Shown here piece by piece: positions 1-6,137 of a DNA stretch of 12,795 nt. Where the stretch lies: contig JAJFLK010000508.1 of NCBI GenBank assembly GCA_021772735.1, forward strand, positions 1-12,795. Direction: 5' to 3'. Numbering within the stretch: the stretch's first letter is position 1; each line of letters begins with the position of its first letter. Origin of the DNA: Candidatus Sumerlaeota bacterium. GTDB lineage: Bacteria > Sumerlaeota > Sumerlaeia > MVZB01 > JAJFLK01. The notes under the pieces were generated by a model, which searched no databases, had not been told where the DNA came from, and saw nothing but the letters and a program-made list of their open reading frames with translations. The translations under genes and the position numbers were made by a program.

Positions 1-351
1 GATGTCCATCCCCCAGGGGGTCAGCACTTTCGGGAAGGCTCCGGCGCGCGCGGTGGCCAGGCCGTTGTAATAGGCCTCGAATCCGTGGACGACATCCGGG
101 GCGAACTCGCGGAGGATCGGCCGATAATGCAGATGCTTCCATCGGCTGTTGCCGTGAGGTTTCGGCGTGAGCCTGAAGGCCAGGACGTTTGTGAACCGGC
201 CCCACTGCGGCACGCGAACGTTGACCCCCTCGGGCCGCGCCGTCGTATGAGGGTCGGCGATCAGAAGCAGCTCGTGGCCGCGACCGCGGAGGAAGTCGAT
301 CCAGCGTCGGACGTGCAGGCTGTCAGGATTGGCGAGCAGGGCGATTCGCAT
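1..351 (-). CDS. Glycosyltransferase family 4-like protein, N-terminal part (truncated by window edge)
   Basis: The 117 visible codons read in frame from an ATG at 351 to the window edge, so the C-terminal part lies outside. The start M-R-I-A-L-L-A-N-P-D followed by S-L-H-V-R-R-W (residues 11-17) is the first strand and glycine-poor loop typical of GT-B glycosyltransferases that use nucleotide sugars. V-V-H-G-F-E (87-92) and T-P-W-G-M-D-I (111-117) match the 'D-V-v-H-x' strand and the 'PWG-x-D-I' segment of the GT4-like N-terminal domain. No signal peptide or membrane segment is visible, so it probably acts at the cytoplasmic face. Acceptor and sugar cannot be told because the nucleotide-binding C-terminal domain is missing. 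It is transcribed away from the secretin operon, with about 370 bp of divergent intergenic DNA. No strong SD precedes the ATG. Confidence is high for the GT-B fold and low for the substrate. Confidence 0.85.
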   Translation of the reverse strand, partial: MRIALLANPDSLHVRRWIDFLRGRGHELLLIADPHTTARPEGVNVRVPQWGRFTNVLAFRLTPKPHGNSRWKHLHYRPILREFAPDVVHGFEAYYNGLATARAGAFPKVLTPWGMDI

Positions 352-724
352 CGTAGCCCGACATTTGAACCGCACGCGGCCGGCGCGTCCATATTGAATT
401 ACGATCGACGCGGTTTGAGATCCTTCGTGCGCTAGGGGGCGCGGAGATCGAAAAGCAGGCGAAGCGGCCTCGATATCGCGGAGAGACAGACTTCAAGCGC
501 AAACGTGAAATCGCCGATAAAATCAATGCAGACGAGGCCATCGGCCCTCACGAGCTGATCGGCCTCGATCACCCTGCGACCAGAAAAGGGCAAACTCCAC
601 ATTGACACGCGCAGTACAAGTTCATGAAGATGGTGGGTCGTCGAGATTGGAGCGTTGGCCCGGCAGGGCTTGCGCCCGCTCGCTGTTGTCCTCCGGGGGG
701 CAGAGTTTGCTGAAACGAATTCAA
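352..724. other. Divergent intergenic region between the GT4-like gene and the secretin operon
   Basis: This 373-base stretch should carry the promoters for both flanking genes. TTGACA at 602-607 is a perfect -35 hexamer, but the best -10 at the right distance (GAAGAT at 626-631, 18-base spacer) matches only three of six consensus bases, so the promoter call is weak. An open frame on the plus strand runs from about 369 to a TGA at 603-605. Between about 441 and 560 it encodes a plausible basic/acidic helical peptide, but it has no ATG, GTG or TTG in frame, so I do not call it a gene. I see no terminator, tRNA or long repeat here. Confidence 0.5.
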
Positions 725-1699
725 ATGCGCTGGACCTTGTTGTTCCCGCTTCTTATGCTGGGCGGTTGCTCGGCATATCATTCCGCCGTCAGCACGGTGG
801 ACTGGGGTTACAACTCCGCGATCCTGTGGCCCGAATATCGAAGCGCGATCAAGCTCTATGAACGCGCCGAGGCGAATCAGAGCAAGACTCTGTTCGCATC
901 GGCGGCGAGCCGCTTCGAGAACCTGATCGACCGCCACCCTGAATCTCGCAGGCGCGAGGCGATGACGTATAACCTCGCCCGTGCTCACCTTCAGCTTCGC
1001 AATTATCACGACGCCGAAATCGTCCTTGGCGAATACTTGGAGCGATATCCGGACGGAGAGTTTGCTGCTCGGGCCGAGCAGGACAAGATGCGAATCGCGG
1101 CCGAGAGCGATCCGGATCAGGCAGGCGAAGAGTATCTGAAAAAAGCCGAGAACGATCTGGCGATGCTCGCAGAGCTCGAAATTGAGCACCCAACCGATCC
1201 GCAAATCAAATTCCTGCTGGGCAATCTCTATTATGAACTCGAGCAATACGAGACGGCCGCGACGAAATACTTCGAAGCTCAATCGCTTGAGGCGGCGTAT
1301 ACCGAGAGGGAACTGATCAGCAAGCGGCTATACATCGACGAGAACGGCGAGCCTGCGGTTCTGACCCCGAGCGTTACCCGACGGCTCGACAAGGACGAGA
1401 ACCCCGTCGTGATCTTTGATGTATTCGATTACACGCAACGCTCGGGCGGCGAATTCGACGCTCGCCAGCGGTTTGCCGTCATCACCGGCAAGGTGCGCAA
1501 TCAGGGCTCGGCCATGCTCCGTCATGTGGAGATCGAGATCCGATTCTTGAATGCGGTCAACGACATCCTCGACTTTGAGGTCGTCGCGATCGGCCCGCTC
1601 GCGCCCGATGAAATCCGCGCGTTCCGCACAAAGGCCACGCACTACGATACGCTCTATAACATCACGAAAGTGGAGACCTACGCGCTGATCGACCGATGA
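725..1699 (+). CDS. TPR lipoprotein with C-terminal FxLYD-like domain; candidate pilotin for the adjacent secretins
   Basis: The protein has 324 residues. I chose the ATG at 725 because it gives a short classic lipoprotein signal: M-R-W-T then hydrophobic L-L-F-P-L-L-M and the lipobox L-G-G-C, with Cys15 as the predicted lipidated residue. The open frame extends upstream to a TTG at 602, but that would bury the signal behind an Arg-rich stretch. Residues about 55-120 and 158-190 are tetratricopeptide-like helical pairs (for example N-L-A-R-A-H-L-Q-L-R-N-Y, and G-N-L-Y-Y-E-L-E-Q-Y), resembling BamD/YfiO-type lipoproteins. Residues about 248-322 look like an FxLYD-type beta domain: G-K-V-R-N-Q-G, then V-E-I-E-I-R-F, then I-G-P-L-A-P-D-E. 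Its stop overlaps the next start by ATGA (1696-1699), implying translational coupling to the secretin. TPR lipoproteins (Tgl, PilF/PilW) are known pilotins that help secretins assemble; assigning that role here is inference. Alternatives are a TadD-like or BamD-like factor. No clear SD is seen at 725. Confidence 0.8.
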   Translation: MRWTLLFPLLMLGGCSAYHSAVSTVDWGYNSAILWPEYRSAIKLYERAEANQSKTLFASAASRFENLIDRHPESRRREAMTYNLARAHLQLRNYHDAEIVLGEYLERYPDGEFAARAEQDKMRIAAESDPDQAGEEYLKKAENDLAMLAELEIEHPTDPQIKFLLGNLYYELEQYETAATKYFEAQSLEAAYTERELISKRLYIDENGEPAVLTPSVTRRLDKDENPVVIFDVFDYTQRSGGEFDARQRFAVITGKVRNQGSAMLRHVEIEIRFLNAVNDILDFEVVAIGPLAPDEIRAFRTKATHYDTLYNITKVETYALIDR

Positions 1700-2595
1700 A
1701 TCACACTGACCGACATTTCTTCAAGTTTGGACAGAAGGCATCGGCCATCGCGTGGATCGCTTGCGCCACGTGCATCGCCTGCGCACCGGGCATTCTCCGC
1801 GCCGATGAAGCCGCAGAGGCCTCGCCGGAGAAACCCAGGATCCAGCAGATCCGCGTCGAAGTTCGAATCCTGGAATGGCAACTCACGAACGCGATGGACT
1901 TTGACTTCGCCGTGCTCTTCTCGAACCAAGGCGAAGGCGGCATCCTGCGCTCGGCCGATCTGACTCTGCCCGCGCAGCCGCCCTTGAGTTCGGCCGCACG
2001 GGTGTTCCTCGATGGCCTGGACGCGGGCCACGGAAGTTTCGAGGCCGTCATCGAAGCGCTCGAAACCGTCGGCTCGGTCAAGATTCTGTCCCAACCCGCG
2101 GTCATCATCACGGTCGGGGACAAGGACGAGGGCAAGGTCGTCAGCGGCACCCGAATCCCATACGAATCGGTCCGGGCGTTTGGCGGCGTGCGCCTGGCGA
2201 CGACGACCGAATACCGCGATACGGGCATCGCTCTGCAGACCACCGCGCTGCCTTCGAAGTATGAGGGCCTGGCCCATCTGCGCATCAACGCGAGTGTCAC
2301 GGACCTATCGGGGTTCATCAACATCGGCACCGATGACAAAGGAGATCCTCTTCGCGTGCCGGTGATTAATTCGCGTTCAATGGTCAACGAAGTTATCGTA
2401 CGCGATCGGTCGGTGTTCATCGCCGGGCTGCTCAAATCGACCAGCGAAATTGAGCGTCGCCGGGGCGTTCCCTGGATCGCGGAGCTGCCGATTCTGCGCT
2501 GGTTCCTCAATAATTATTCGCGCGACACCGAGACGACGGAACTCGTCTTTCTCGTCAGGCCCGAGATCCTCGATCCGGTCGAGGGCGAATTATGA
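1696..2595 (+). CDS. Short secretin-domain outer-membrane protein (type II/III secretion secretin family), first copy
   Basis: The protein has 299 residues. The N-terminus has a basic start and a hydrophobic core (residues about 15-34), with likely cleavage after Leu-Arg-Ala36. The mature part goes almost directly into the secretin homology domain. R-V-E-V-R-I-L-E-W (53-61) corresponds to the 'v-I-E-A-x-I-v-E-V' strand at the start of that domain. F-E-A-V-I-E-A-L-E (115-123) leads to V-K-I-L-S-Q-P (128-134), and G-T-R-I-P-Y (151-156) is the 'G-x-x-v-P-Y' turn. The C-terminal signature is G-V-P-W-I-A-E-L-P-I-L (257-267) followed by T-E-L-V-F-L-V-R-P-E-I (281-291), matching the conserved end of PilQ/GspD/PulD-like secretins. 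The N0-N3 periplasmic domains of a usual 600-800 residue secretin are absent. The gene overlaps its neighbours by four bases on both sides (1696-1699 and 2592-2595). Its likely role is an outer-membrane multimeric channel or channel subunit; the cargo is unknown. Confidence 0.88.
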   Translation: MNHTDRHFFKFGQKASAIAWIACATCIACAPGILRADEAAEASPEKPRIQQIRVEVRILEWQLTNAMDFDFAVLFSNQGEGGILRSADLTLPAQPPLSSAARVFLDGLDAGHGSFEAVIEALETVGSVKILSQPAVIITVGDKDEGKVVSGTRIPYESVRAFGGVRLATTTEYRDTGIALQTTALPSKYEGLAHLRINASVTDLSGFINIGTDDKGDPLRVPVINSRSMVNEVIVRDRSVFIAGLLKSTSEIERRRGVPWIAELPILRWFLNNYSRDTETTELVFLVRPEILDPVEGEL

Positions 2596-3611
2596 TGCGA
2601 CGCGCAAAGTCCATAACGTCCGTGGCGGTTGCGTTGGTCTGCCTGCTGGGTGCGAACGCACAGGCGCAGGAAGAGGCGGGTGCGGGGGCAGTCCTGCCCG
2701 ATTCCATCGAACCCTGGCAAAACGATAAAGACGTTCACATGATCGCCATTGAGGCGCTCGTCGTCGAGGTCAACGAAGACAAGACGCGTGAACTGGGCAT
2801 TCGATACAGCTTCGTTCGAAACGACGTGAGCAAAGTTGTCGAGGGCGCCGATCTGATTTTCGGGCCACGCTTCACGCCCGTGCTCGTGCCGACGCTCAGC
2901 CCGGTCGTCACCGCAGGGCTGCCGCTTTCGGGCGATGCCACGCTCGGTTTCACGCCGCGCCTGCCGGGGCTCGGATTCACGCTCAGCGGCATGGACATCA
3001 ACGGCGGGGTGTTCTCCGCTCGACTGCGCGCACTGCTGGACCGAGGCGAGGCGCGCATCTCGAACCGCCCCATCGTTCTGACGCTCAACGGCAAGAATGC
3101 GACATTTAACATCGGCAGCGAAGTGCCGTATCAGGATACGACGGTCAGCGGAAACCGGGAGAACCTGGACGTGAAGTTCGAGAAAGTCGGCGTAAACGTC
3201 GACGTCTCGCCCTCGATCCTGAGCCTCCAATCGCAAGTCGTTCAATTGGACGTGAAGAAGATCGAGGTCAGCTCGGTCTCGAACTTCATCCGCGAGCGCA
3301 ACGTCGAACGGCCGGTCTTCAACAAGGCCGAAACGCGCACGAAGATTTCCTTGCGCTCGGGCGACACATATCTGATGAGCAGTTTGAAGGGGCGGCGCAA
3401 GATCGTCTTTCGTGAAGGTATTCCGTTCCTGATGCATATCCCGTTTTTCGGGCACTTTTTCTCGAGCCGCGAGGAGCAGATCCAGAGCGTGGATATTCTA
3501 TTCTTCGTCACGCCGCATATCGTCCCGCCCGGGCGCAACATCCTGTTGCCGTGGGATTTCCTCAATCAGGAGTCACTTGTCGAAGACCACGACGTGATTC
3601 TCCGCAACTGA
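2592..3611 (+). CDS. Short secretin-domain outer-membrane protein, second copy
   Basis: The protein has 339 residues. The Sec signal is M-M-R-R-A-K, then V-A-V-A-L-V-C-L-L-G, with cleavage near Ala22-Asn-Ala or Ala-Gln-Ala25. I took the ATG at 2592, which overlaps the previous TGA; an ATG at 2595 is equally possible and changes one residue. M-I-A-I-E-A-L-V-V-E-V-N-E (50-62) is a textbook entry strand of the secretin domain. About 75 residues of Gly/Pro-rich sequence follow, then R-L-R-A-L-L-D-R-G-E-A-R-I-S-N-R-P (144-160), I-G-S-E-V-P-Y (174-180), and the C-terminal G-I-P-F-L-M-H-I-P-F-F-G-H-F-F (276-290) with D-I-L-F-F-V-T-P-H-I-V (301-311). N0-N3 domains are missing. It is clearly related to, but well diverged from, the upstream secretin, so the pair is not a recent duplication. 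Coupled translation suggests both act in one complex, possibly a hetero-oligomeric pore. No terminator was recognised after it. Confidence 0.9.
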   Translation: MMRRAKSITSVAVALVCLLGANAQAQEEAGAGAVLPDSIEPWQNDKDVHMIAIEALVVEVNEDKTRELGIRYSFVRNDVSKVVEGADLIFGPRFTPVLVPTLSPVVTAGLPLSGDATLGFTPRLPGLGFTLSGMDINGGVFSARLRALLDRGEARISNRPIVLTLNGKNATFNIGSEVPYQDTTVSGNRENLDVKFEKVGVNVDVSPSILSLQSQVVQLDVKKIEVSSVSNFIRERNVERPVFNKAETRTKISLRSGDTYLMSSLKGRRKIVFREGIPFLMHIPFFGHFFSSREEQIQSVDILFFVTPHIVPPGRNILLPWDFLNQESLVEDHDVILRN

Positions 3612-3644
3612 CCGCCCGCCCTCTGAATAAATTTGCAGAGTCTT

Positions 3645-3673
3645 GGAACTTTTTCTCGCCGATGCGTTTCTGT
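3645..3673 (+). promoter_or_regulatory. Candidate ECF sigma (sigma-E-like) promoter upstream of the cupredoxin gene
   Basis: GGAACTT at 3645-3651 matches the -35 element of sigma-E-type (envelope stress ECF) promoters. It is followed after 17 bases by TCTGT at 3669-3673, close to the TCTGA -10 element. A transcript would start near 3680, leaving a leader of about 50 bases before the ATG at 3731. No comparable sigma-70 pair was found in the 119-base gap. This is a pattern match by eye; the match to a phylogenetically distant consensus could be chance. Confidence 0.33.
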
Positions 3674-3730
3674 AGAGTATGGGGGAAGTCCGCGCATCGG
3701 GCCGGATCGCCGAGGAAGTGGGGGAGCAAC

Positions 3731-4549
3731 ATGCGAACGGAACGACACCTCTGGATTTTCCTGACGGGGCTCTGCCTTTGTCTGGCCTCGACGGGTGAGG
3801 CGCGCGCAGCCAAGTATCAGGAGATTGAAGTCACGGACGGCGCAGCGGTTCGCGGCCGCGTCACCTTCGAGGGTGACATTCCCGAACTGACGCTCATGGT
3901 CAATTCGGACCGCGCGCACTGCGATCACGAGAAAGGCGCGATCGCCAGCCCCCGCCTGACCGTCGATGCCGAAGGCGGCGTCGCGAACGCGGTTGTTTAT
4001 TTGAAAGACGTCTCGGCCGGCAAGCCGCTGGCGCAGCTCACCGCGCCGGGCGGGACGCTCGATCAGCTCGGATGCCTTTACGATCCGTTCGTGCAAGTCA
4101 TTCCGTATAAGAAGCGCCTGATGATCCTGAACAGCGATCCGCTGAACCATAACATCCACGCGCACATGGCCGGTCAGGGCGACCCGTTCAACTACGCGAT
4201 GCCGAACCCGAAGTATCCCGAAAAGCAGGAACTCGAATCCAAGGCGCTCTATCGCGCGGGCCTCATGTCAATCTCGTGCGACGTTCATATGTGGATGAAC
4301 GCCTACGTCTGGGTGGTGCGCCATCCGTATTATGCGGTCACGGCGGCCGACGGCACGTTCGAGCTGACCGACGTCCCGCCGGGCGAATACGAACTCGTGC
4401 TGTGGCACGCGGGCTGGGAAGCCGAGCTGCGCCACGCGCCGGATGGCTCGATCATGGGTTATCGATATGCCGACGCCGTGGAAAAGGTCGTCCCGATCGC
4501 GGCCGAGAGCGGCGCGGAACTGACCGTCGATTTCGTCGTTAACGATTAA
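3731..4549 (+). CDS. Exported cupredoxin-like protein with C-terminal carboxypeptidase-regulatory-like domain
   Basis: The protein has 272 residues. The ATG at 3731 is preceded by GGGGGAG about five bases upstream and begins a clear Sec signal (M-R-T-E-R-H, then L-W-I-F-L-T-G-L-C-L-C-L; cleavage after A-R-A26). The frame is open further upstream but has no signal there. An N-terminal beta segment R-G-R-V-T-F-E-G (41-48) precedes Cys64 and Cys115. The core L-N-S-D-P-L-N-H-N-I-H (133-143) and S-C-D-V-H-M-W-M (182-189) resembles type 1 copper sites. Candidate ligands are His140, Cys183, His186 and Met189 (C-x2-H-x2-M). A-A-D-G-T-F-E-L-T-D-V-P-P-G-E-Y (205-220) is the hallmark of a carboxypeptidase-regulatory/CnaB-like turn. 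Similar proteins are annotated in Planctomycetota as carboxypeptidase-regulatory-like or MauL-like. It is likely periplasmic, in electron transfer or copper handling; the partner is unknown. The two Cys could form a disulfide. Confidence 0.82.
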   Translation: MRTERHLWIFLTGLCLCLASTGEARAAKYQEIEVTDGAAVRGRVTFEGDIPELTLMVNSDRAHCDHEKGAIASPRLTVDAEGGVANAVVYLKDVSAGKPLAQLTAPGGTLDQLGCLYDPFVQVIPYKKRLMILNSDPLNHNIHAHMAGQGDPFNYAMPNPKYPEKQELESKALYRAGLMSISCDVHMWMNAYVWVVRHPYYAVTAADGTFELTDVPPGEYELVLWHAGWEAELRHAPDGSIMGYRYADAVEKVVPIAAESGAELTVDFVVND

Positions 4550-4551
4550 GC

Positions 4552-4586
4552 CCTTCGGGTCCTTCGGGTCCTACACGCCCTTTTTT
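4552..4586 (+). terminator. Possible intrinsic terminator after the cupredoxin gene, with a tandem 9-base repeat
   Basis: Three bases after the TAA stop there is a direct repeat of CCTTCGGGT (4552-4560 and 4561-4569). The second copy's GGGT can pair with GCCC at 4577-4580 over a 7-base loop, immediately followed by six T (4581-4586). The stem is only four base pairs, one of them a wobble, so the energetics are poor, although the position and U-tract fit. The TTCG units could also fold as small alternative hairpins. Confidence 0.38.
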
Positions 4587-4694
4587 CCTATCAGCATTTC
4601 GGGGAGTGTCCGATCGTCGGGCATGTCCGATGGCACCCGATCGCACTTCGCCCAAACAAATGGCGCCCGAGCGCGGTCTCTTAATTGAGTGCCC

Positions 4695-4716
4695 GGGCGA
4701 ACTCGCCCATCGCCCG
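4695..4716 (+). repeat. Competing inverted repeats in the leader of the hydrolase gene
   Basis: GGGCG (4695-4699) can pair with CGCCC (4704-4708) over a 4-base loop. Alternatively CGGGCGA (4694-4700) can pair with TCGCCCG (4710-4716) over a 9-base loop. A third pairing, ACTCG (4701-4705) with CGAGT (4715-4719), excludes the first two. The segment lies 40-65 bases before the hydrolase start. It may be an RNA fold or operator, or chance in GC-rich DNA. Confidence 0.3.
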
Positions 4717-4759
4717 AGTCCGATCCGCGCAAGACGAACCTGTAATGGAGATGTATGAC

Positions 4760-6127
4760 ATGCTTGCAACCCGCCGGACGCGGAGGGATCGATCCTTCGC
4801 GCTTTTCATATTCATAGCTTTTGGATTCGCTGTGTCCGCCGCGACTGCGCAATCCGGCGTTCGCACCGAGGCGACGAATCCTCTGATCGGTTACTGGGAA
4901 GGCACGGCCGTCATCGAAGAAGCCGAGTTGAAGATGGCGTTGACGGTCGAGCTCCGCGACGGCGAATTCGAGGCGGTCTTCACTTTTCCGGACGCGTTGA
5001 TGATGGGCCGCTCGGCCAGCGCCATAAGCATAGACGGCGGGAAGATCACGACCGGCATGGGACCCCGGTTTGGCGGTCTGAACTTCGACGGATCGCTGAC
5101 CGGGACCGATCGGATCGAGGGCACGGTCAATGCGTTTGGCAGGTCGGGCGCTTTCGAGTTGGGTCGCACTGAGATCGACCTCCCCTACACCACGAAGGAC
5201 TTGACGTTCCGCAGCGGCGAGATCGAGCTGGCGGGCACGCTGGTCGTTCCCGAGGGCGAGGGGCCTTTCCCCGTTATCGTCACGGTGCACGGGTCCGGCG
5301 ACGCACCACGATGGTACAACTTGCCGATGGTCGATCTGTTCGCGCGGCACGGCATCGCGGGATTCATGTTCGACAAGCGCGGCAGCGGAGAATCGGGAGG
5401 TAGCTGGCAACTGTCGGATTTCGACGGACGTGCCGACGACGTCATTGCCGCCGTCGAGATGGTCAAGCTCCGGCCCGAGATCGACGCCGAGCGAGTCGGC
5501 CTGTGGGGAATCAGTCAGGCCGGATGGGTCATGCCGATTGCAGCGTCGCGGTCCGAAGATATCAAATTCATGGTCGTTACCTCCGGGTCCACGGTTCCTG
5601 TCTGGCGCGAGGATGAATACAGCCTGGAGATGGATCTTCGCAAGCGCGGCCTCCGCGATGACGTCATCGGGCCCGCGCTGGAATATCTCCGGATGGAGCA
5701 CCGGGTCCAAATCACAGGCGAGGGCTACGCAGAGCTCAAAGCATTCTATCGCGAGAATCGAGGCGAGAAGTGGTTCCGCGAGGCCAAGCTCGGATTCCCG
5801 CAGCCTCCTAACGACGAAGCCCATCGGAGTTTCATGGATAAGATCATCGCTTTTGATTCCATGCCGATCCTCCGCGAACTGCGCACTCCCACGCTTTGGA
5901 TTTATGGCCAGGCCGACGACAGCCAACCGCCGGACGAAAGCGCGATGAACATTTTGACTCTGCGCCAGGAGGGGCACACGGAAGCCGAAGTCATCGCCTT
6001 TGCCGAAGCTACTCACGGCATGCGCATCTGGCCGCGCCCCGGCAAGCCCTTCCGCTGGTTCTCCAGCCCGCCGGGATATCACGAAGCGATGATTGATTGG
6101 ATCAACAGCCAGATCGGCGTGGAATAA
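4760..6127 (+). CDS. Exported alpha/beta hydrolase with N-terminal beta-barrel-like domain
   Basis: The protein has 455 residues. I chose the ATG at 4760 because GGAG lies nine bases upstream (4747-4750) and the frame then opens with an Arg-rich n-region and a hydrophobic core F-A-L-F-I-F-I-A-F-G-F-A-V, cleaved near A-T-A30. ATGs at 4745 and 4751 and a TTG at 4685 are also in frame. Residues about 43-137 form a beta-rich domain (G-Y-W-E-G-T-A and repeated G-x-I-x-G-T turns). The hydrolase domain follows: oxyanion loop V-H-G-S-G-D (176-181), F-D-K-R-G-S-G-E-S (204-212), nucleophile elbow G-I-S-Q-A-G-W (250-256) with Ser252, acid Asp386 or Asp387 in G-Q-A-D-D (383-387), and His419 in A-T-H-G (417-420). 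The elbow has Ala where G-x-S-x-G has its last Gly. The likely role is a periplasmic esterase or acyl hydrolase; the substrate is unknown, and a dipeptidyl-peptidase-like role cannot be excluded. Its stop is 10 bases from that of the convergent GT87 gene. Confidence 0.87.
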   Translation: MLATRRTRRDRSFALFIFIAFGFAVSAATAQSGVRTEATNPLIGYWEGTAVIEEAELKMALTVELRDGEFEAVFTFPDALMMGRSASAISIDGGKITTGMGPRFGGLNFDGSLTGTDRIEGTVNAFGRSGAFELGRTEIDLPYTTKDLTFRSGEIELAGTLVVPEGEGPFPVIVTVHGSGDAPRWYNLPMVDLFARHGIAGFMFDKRGSGESGGSWQLSDFDGRADDVIAAVEMVKLRPEIDAERVGLWGISQAGWVMPIAASRSEDIKFMVVTSGSTVPVWREDEYSLEMDLRKRGLRDDVIGPALEYLRMEHRVQITGEGYAELKAFYRENRGEKWFREAKLGFPQPPNDEAHRSFMDKIIAFDSMPILRELRTPTLWIYGQADDSQPPDESAMNILTLRQEGHTEAEVIAFAEATHGMRIWPRPGKPFRWFSSPPGYHEAMIDWINSQIGVE

Positions 6128-6137
6128 AACTTTCGAT

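Noticed and set aside
323..541. Small minus-strand open frame overlapping the GT4 start
   Set aside because: Its composition is Ser/Arg-rich with no motif, and it overlaps the well-supported N-terminus of the GT4-like protein in another frame.
602..724. 5' extension of the TPR lipoprotein to the TTG at 602
   Set aside because: It would place the lipobox about 55 residues in and destroy a normal 15-residue lipoprotein signal that starts at 725.
2514..3455. A 313-codon minus-strand open frame opposite the secretin genes
   Set aside because: It is a GC-rich antisense shadow; the plus-strand frames carry unambiguous secretin motifs and coupled starts.
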